A stretch of 8,827 nucleotides of DNA from Gemmatimonadota bacterium (GTDB taxonomy: Bacteria > Gemmatimonadota > Gemmatimonadetes > Gemmatimonadales > Gemmatimonadaceae). The notes beneath the pieces were generated by a model that was given only the letters and a program-made list of their open reading frames with translations, was not told the origin of the DNA and ran no database searches. This document shows positions 6,099-8,827 of the stretch, piece by piece (the stretch's first letter is position 1; the number at the start of each line of letters is the position of its first letter). Both the position numbers and the translations under genes were made by a program. The stretch covers positions 1-8,827 of the forward strand of contig JAQBPZ010000168.1 in NCBI GenBank assembly GCA_028287225.1, in the 5' to 3' direction.

Positions 6099-6848
6099 AT
6101 GGCCGGCCACAGTAAATGGAAGAACATCAAGCACTACAAGGCCGCGACCGACGCCAAGCGCGGCATCCTGTTCACGAAGCTCATTCGTGAGATCATGATG
6201 GCCGCCAAGCTGGGGGGCGCGGACCCCTCGGCCAATGCGCGGCTCCGGCTGGCCATCGATGCGGCGCGCTCCAAGTCGCTGCCGAAGGACAACATCGAGC
6301 GGGCGATCAAGAAGGGCGCGGGCACCCTGGAGGGCGACGCGATCCAGGAAGTCACGTACGAGGGCTACGGCCCGGGCGGCGTCGCGCTGATCATCGACGC
6401 GATGACCGACAACCCCACGCGGACCGTCGCCGACGTCCGCCACAAGATGTCCCGCGCCGGCGGCAACCTCGGCACCCCGGGCTCGGTGGCGTTCATGTTC
6501 GAGAAGAAGGGCCAGATCACCATCGACGCCGCCGCGCACCCTGATGAGGACGCGATGCTCGAGCTCGCCCTCGAGGCCGGCGCCGAGGACTTCCGTCGCG
6601 AGGACGACGTCTACGTCGTCACCACGGACCCCGCGAGCTTTCACGCGGTGCAGGCGGCGCTCGAGGCGAAGAAGGTCGTGCCCACCGAGTCCGAGCTGGC
6701 GATGGTGCCGAAGAACACCGTGGCCGTCACCGGCAAGGACAACGTCGAGATGCTCTTCAAGCTCATCGAGACGCTCGAGGAGCTGGACGACGTGCAGAAG
6801 GTCTGGGCGAACTTCGAGATCGACGACGCCGAGCTCGCGGACCTGTAA
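6099..6848 (+). CDS. yebC: YebC/TACO1-family translation factor
   Basis: This 249-aa cytoplasmic protein matches YebC in length (about 240-250 aa) and signature. It begins MAGHSKWKNIKHYKAATDAK, continues with LFTKLIREIMMAAKLGGADPSAN and KSLPKDNIERAIKKGAG, and has the central EGYGPGGVALIIDAMTDNPTRT block and GNLGTPGSVAFMFEKKG. Older annotation calls the family transcriptional regulators. Mitochondrial TACO1 and recent bacterial work support a role in relieving ribosome stalling, notably at proline-rich stretches. The ATG at 6099 is fixed by the conserved N-terminus; no Shine-Dalgarno precedes it. ruvC starts 8 nt after its stop, giving the widespread yebC-ruvC-ruvA arrangement and a shared transcript. 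No key segment appears missing. Confidence 0.97.
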   Translation: MAGHSKWKNIKHYKAATDAKRGILFTKLIREIMMAAKLGGADPSANARLRLAIDAARSKSLPKDNIERAIKKGAGTLEGDAIQEVTYEGYGPGGVALIIDAMTDNPTRTVADVRHKMSRAGGNLGTPGSVAFMFEKKGQITIDAAAHPDEDAMLELALEAGAEDFRREDDVYVVTTDPASFHAVQAALEAKKVVPTESELAMVPKNTVAVTGKDNVEMLFKLIETLEELDDVQKVWANFEIDDAELADL

Positions 6849-6856
6849 GCGACGAG

Positions 6857-7432
6857 ATGCTCATCCTCGGCATCGACCCGGGCACGGCGAACACCGGCTA
6901 CGGCGTGGTGCGCGGAGGCGGCGCGGCGCTGCCGTCGCTCGTGGAATGCGGCGTGATCCGCACGAAGGCGCGCGACCCGCTCCCGGCGCGCCTGCGCGAG
7001 ATCTATGAAGGTGTACAGGATCTCCTGGCACGACACCGGCCCGACGCCGTGTCGGTGGAGGACGTCTTCTACGCGAAGAACGTCCGCACCACCGTGGTGC
7101 TGGGCCACGCGCGCGGCGTGATCCTCCTGGCCGCCGAACAGGCGGGACTCGTGGTCAACGAGTACGCGCCGAGCGAGATCAAGAAGGCCGTCGTGGGCAC
7201 GGGCGGCGCGACGAAGGAGCAGGTGCAGTTCATGCTCACCCGCCTGCTGCGCCTCAAGAGCGTGCCGCAGCCGTCCGACGCCGCCGACGGGGTGGCCGCG
7301 GCGCTCGCCTGCCTCATGGGCGCGGACCTGCCGCGCCTCGACGGCAACGGGCGCGTGCGCGAGCCGACGCGCCCGCTCGCGCCGAGTCCCTTCGCCGCCG
7401 CGTCGCGCGTTCCTCCCACGAAGGTCAGATGA
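6857..7432 (+). CDS. ruvC: Holliday junction resolvase RuvC
   Basis: This endonuclease cuts Holliday junctions symmetrically, acting with RuvAB late in homologous recombination. The 191-aa product begins MLILGIDPGTANTGYGVV and carries the four acidic catalytic residues of the RNase H-like fold: D7, E68 (VSVEDVFYAKN), D141 and D144 (PSDAADGVAAAL). The family block LGHARGVILLA (82-92) and the YAPSEIKKAVVGTGGATKEQV segment are intact. A Pro/Arg/Ala-rich tail of about 30 residues (roughly 159-191) extends past the usual 160-175 aa and looks disordered. The ATG lies 8 nt after the yebC stop with only a weak GACGAG upstream; the stop overlaps the ruvA start as ATGA. Confidence 0.97.
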   Translation: MLILGIDPGTANTGYGVVRGGGAALPSLVECGVIRTKARDPLPARLREIYEGVQDLLARHRPDAVSVEDVFYAKNVRTTVVLGHARGVILLAAEQAGLVVNEYAPSEIKKAVVGTGGATKEQVQFMLTRLLRLKSVPQPSDAADGVAAALACLMGADLPRLDGNGRVREPTRPLAPSPFAAASRVPPTKVR

Positions 7433-8037
7433 TCGTCCAGGTCGCCGGAGTGCTGATCACGAAGGAGCTGGACCGCGTGGAGATCCTCACGGACGGGGGC
7501 GTCGCGTACGAGCTCGCGGTGCCGCTCAACGCGTACGAGGCCATGGGCAAGGTGGGCGAGCGCGCCGCGCTGCATACCTACCTGGTGGTGAAGGAGGACG
7601 GCTGGCAGCTGTTCGGCTTCACCGCCGCGTACGAGCGCCGCGTGTTCCAGAAGGTGCTCGGCGCCAAGGGCGTTGGGCCGTCGCTCGCGCTCGGCCTGCT
7701 CTCCAGCCTCACCGCCGACCGCCTGGTGCGCGCGATCCGGGAGAAGGACGTGCCCACGCTCCAGTCCGTGCCGCGCGTGGGACGGAAGAAGGCGGAGCAG
7801 CTCATCCTGGACCTCGCCGACAAGCTCGACGACCTGCAGCAGGGCTCCACCGCGACGAGCGGCGCGGGACGCAGCGCCGCCCCGGGCACCGAGGACGCGA
7901 TCCGTGCGCTCGTGTCGCTCGGCTATTCCACGGCCGACGCCGAGAAGGCGGTGCGCGGGGTGCTGGACGGTGGCGCCCGGGGCCTGTCGGCGCCCGAGCT
8001 GATCCGGGCGGCGCTGGCGCGAATCGGAGGGCGGTGA
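7429..8037 (+). CDS. ruvA: Holliday junction DNA-binding protein RuvA
   Basis: RuvA tetramers bind the four-way junction and load the RuvB branch-migration motor. The 202-aa product has all three domains. Residues 1-63 are an OB fold with the acidic pin E56/D57 in VVKEDGWQLFGF. Residues 64-140 hold two helix-hairpin-helix motifs, GAKGVGPSLALGLLS (78-92) and VPRVGRKKAEQLI (114-126). After a Gly/Ser/Ala linker, residues 153-202 form the RuvB-contacting domain III (TEDAIRALVSLGYSTADAEKAV). The ATG overlaps the ruvC stop by 4 nt (ATGA) and has AAGG 4 nt upstream, so translation is coupled. ruvB does not follow; a lipoprotein gene does, overlapping the ruvA stop. Confidence 0.97.
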   Translation: MIVQVAGVLITKELDRVEILTDGGVAYELAVPLNAYEAMGKVGERAALHTYLVVKEDGWQLFGFTAAYERRVFQKVLGAKGVGPSLALGLLSSLTADRLVRAIREKDVPTLQSVPRVGRKKAEQLILDLADKLDDLQQGSTATSGAGRSAAPGTEDAIRALVSLGYSTADAEKAVRGVLDGGARGLSAPELIRAALARIGGR

Positions 8038-8827
8038 AGCCTCCACGCGCGGCCGCACGCGCCGCCGCGCTGGCGCTGGCGCTCGTCGCCTGCCGCGGCC
8101 GCGACGAGCCGTCGCGATGGCCGATGGCGCGCGCCGAGGGCGCGTTGAAGCTGGAGGTGCGCCACCCGCTGCCCGGTGAGCCAGCGCCCGCTACCGGGCG
8201 GGATTACGTGATGGGCGCGCTCGGGAACGGCGCGGCTCGGCTCACCGTGGATGGCGCGACCGTGCCGGTGGAGCCGAACGGCGCCTTCCTGGCATACGTG
8301 CGCGCCCCCACAGCCGGAGCCGGCTACGCCCTGGTCGCGACCCTCGGCGGCGACACCGTGCGTGCCTTCGTTCCCGTGGCGGCGGGCGGTGCGCCGGCAG
8401 CGGCGGCGGGCGCCGTACCGCGCGCCGATTCCGCGCCCTCGCGCGGCACCGTTGCACTGGTGCCCGCGGGCAACCGGCTGGGCGCCGGCACCGCGGAGAT
8501 CCCGGGCCGCTCCGATCCCGACGGGGACTACACCTGGTTCCTGCTCGGCGGCACGCGCGGCCAGGTGGAGGGCGTGCGACCGGGCTCGCGGCTCGTCCGC
8601 TTCGCGCCAAACGCGAGCGCGTGGATCGACGCGCAGTTCGTGCGCGCCGCGGGCTCGGCCCCACCGCGGGGAGCGGCCGGCAACGATGTCCGGATCGTCG
8701 GCGGCTCGCTGGAGACGGAGATCCTCGTCCCCGCGGCCGAGCCGCTGGCCTACCAGGTGACCGAGGGCGACAGCGAGATCGTGTTCGCCGTTCATCAGGC
8801 CAGCGTGCTCATGCCGGCCGCCGTCGT
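8034..8827 (+). CDS. Putative secreted lipoprotein with Ig-like domain, 3' end outside window
   Basis: The frame opens at GTG 8034, overlaps the ruvA stop by 4 nt (GTGA) and stays open for 264 codons to the window edge. GGAGGG at 8026-8031 is a strong but close ribosome site. Residues 1-20 are a lipoprotein signal: basic start (K2, R5, R9), an Ala/Leu-rich core and lipobox LVAC with C20 (TGC at 8091). Residues about 58-115 look like a beta-sandwich domain of the type seen in secreted cell-wall or carbohydrate proteins (GNGAARLTVDGATVPVEPNG, then AFLAYVRAP). An Ala/Pro-rich linker spans about 120-140, and a second beta-rich segment (DYTWFLLGGTRGQVEG) follows. The architecture would suit the N-terminal half of a peptidoglycan enzyme such as an N-acetylmuramoyl-L-alanine amidase, but no catalytic domain is visible, so that is a guess. 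Confidence 0.7.
   Translation, partial: MKPPRAAARAAALALALVACRGRDEPSRWPMARAEGALKLEVRHPLPGEPAPATGRDYVMGALGNGAARLTVDGATVPVEPNGAFLAYVRAPTAGAGYALVATLGGDTVRAFVPVAAGGAPAAAAGAVPRADSAPSRGTVALVPAGNRLGAGTAEIPGRSDPDGDYTWFLLGGTRGQVEGVRPGSRLVRFAPNASAWIDAQFVRAAGSAPPRGAAGNDVRIVGGSLETEILVPAAEPLAYQVTEGDSEIVFAVHQASVLMPAAV

Noticed and set aside
5997..6644. A 215-aa minus-strand frame ending in a GLGIRDSGLGIRD-like peptide
   Set aside because: It is antisense to yebC and its tail is a translation of the heptamer repeat, a common false ORF around such arrays.
7923..8795. A 290-aa minus-strand frame opposite ruvA and the lipoprotein gene
   Set aside because: The plus strand carries a clear lipoprotein signal and is coupled to ruvA; the antisense product has no recognisable domain.

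Overview
The window is very GC-rich (roughly 70% by eye) with G/C-dominated third codon positions. The gene content is that of a free-living Gram-negative-type bacterium: a lipid A-exporter-like ABC transporter, a GT-B glycosyltransferase, a PorX-type response regulator, the yebC-ruvC-ruvA cluster and a lipoprotein. PorX-type receiver-PglZ proteins are best known from the Bacteroidetes/FCB superphylum. Together with the base composition this points to a high-GC FCB lineage, most plausibly Gemmatimonadota. That placement is inference; no rRNA gene is present.

Layout. Positions 1-4331 hold a tightly packed minus-strand operon, read right to left: a receiver + PglZ-domain protein (porX-like, 4331-2769), a 604-aa ABC exporter (2765-951) and a family-4-type glycosyltransferase (948-1, cut by the window edge). 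The junctions are only 3 and 2 nt, so the three are very probably one transcript. An 81-bp divergent intergenic region (4332-4412) follows. On the plus strand come an unrecognised 136-aa protein (4413-4823) and a 283-aa orphan DnaB/RadA-type RecA-fold ATPase without the DnaB N-terminal domain (4887-5738).

Positions 5739-6098 form a 360-bp non-genic stretch. It contains two inverted arrays of a GGGAT(T/C)A heptamer bracketing a 206-bp core, and the right array runs into the yebC promoter region. Downstream is a plus-strand operon: yebC (6099-6848), ruvC (6857-7432), ruvA (7429-8037, 4-nt ATGA overlap) and the start of a lipoprotein gene (8034 to the edge, 4-nt GTGA overlap). ruvB is not seen in the window.

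How the genes fit together. The left operon joins a two-component output protein, with an intact phosphorylation site and intact metal-site residues for its phosphatase-like PglZ domain, to envelope lipid/glycan export and glycosylation, suggesting a signal-controlled envelope function. The right operon is housekeeping: translation factor YebC plus Holliday-junction processing by RuvC and RuvA. Candidate -10 hexamers lie 5-7 nt before the start codons of the porX-like gene and the orphan ATPase, consistent with leaderless mRNAs. No CRISPR, tRNA, rRNA, transposase, recognised defence genes or convincing terminator was seen.
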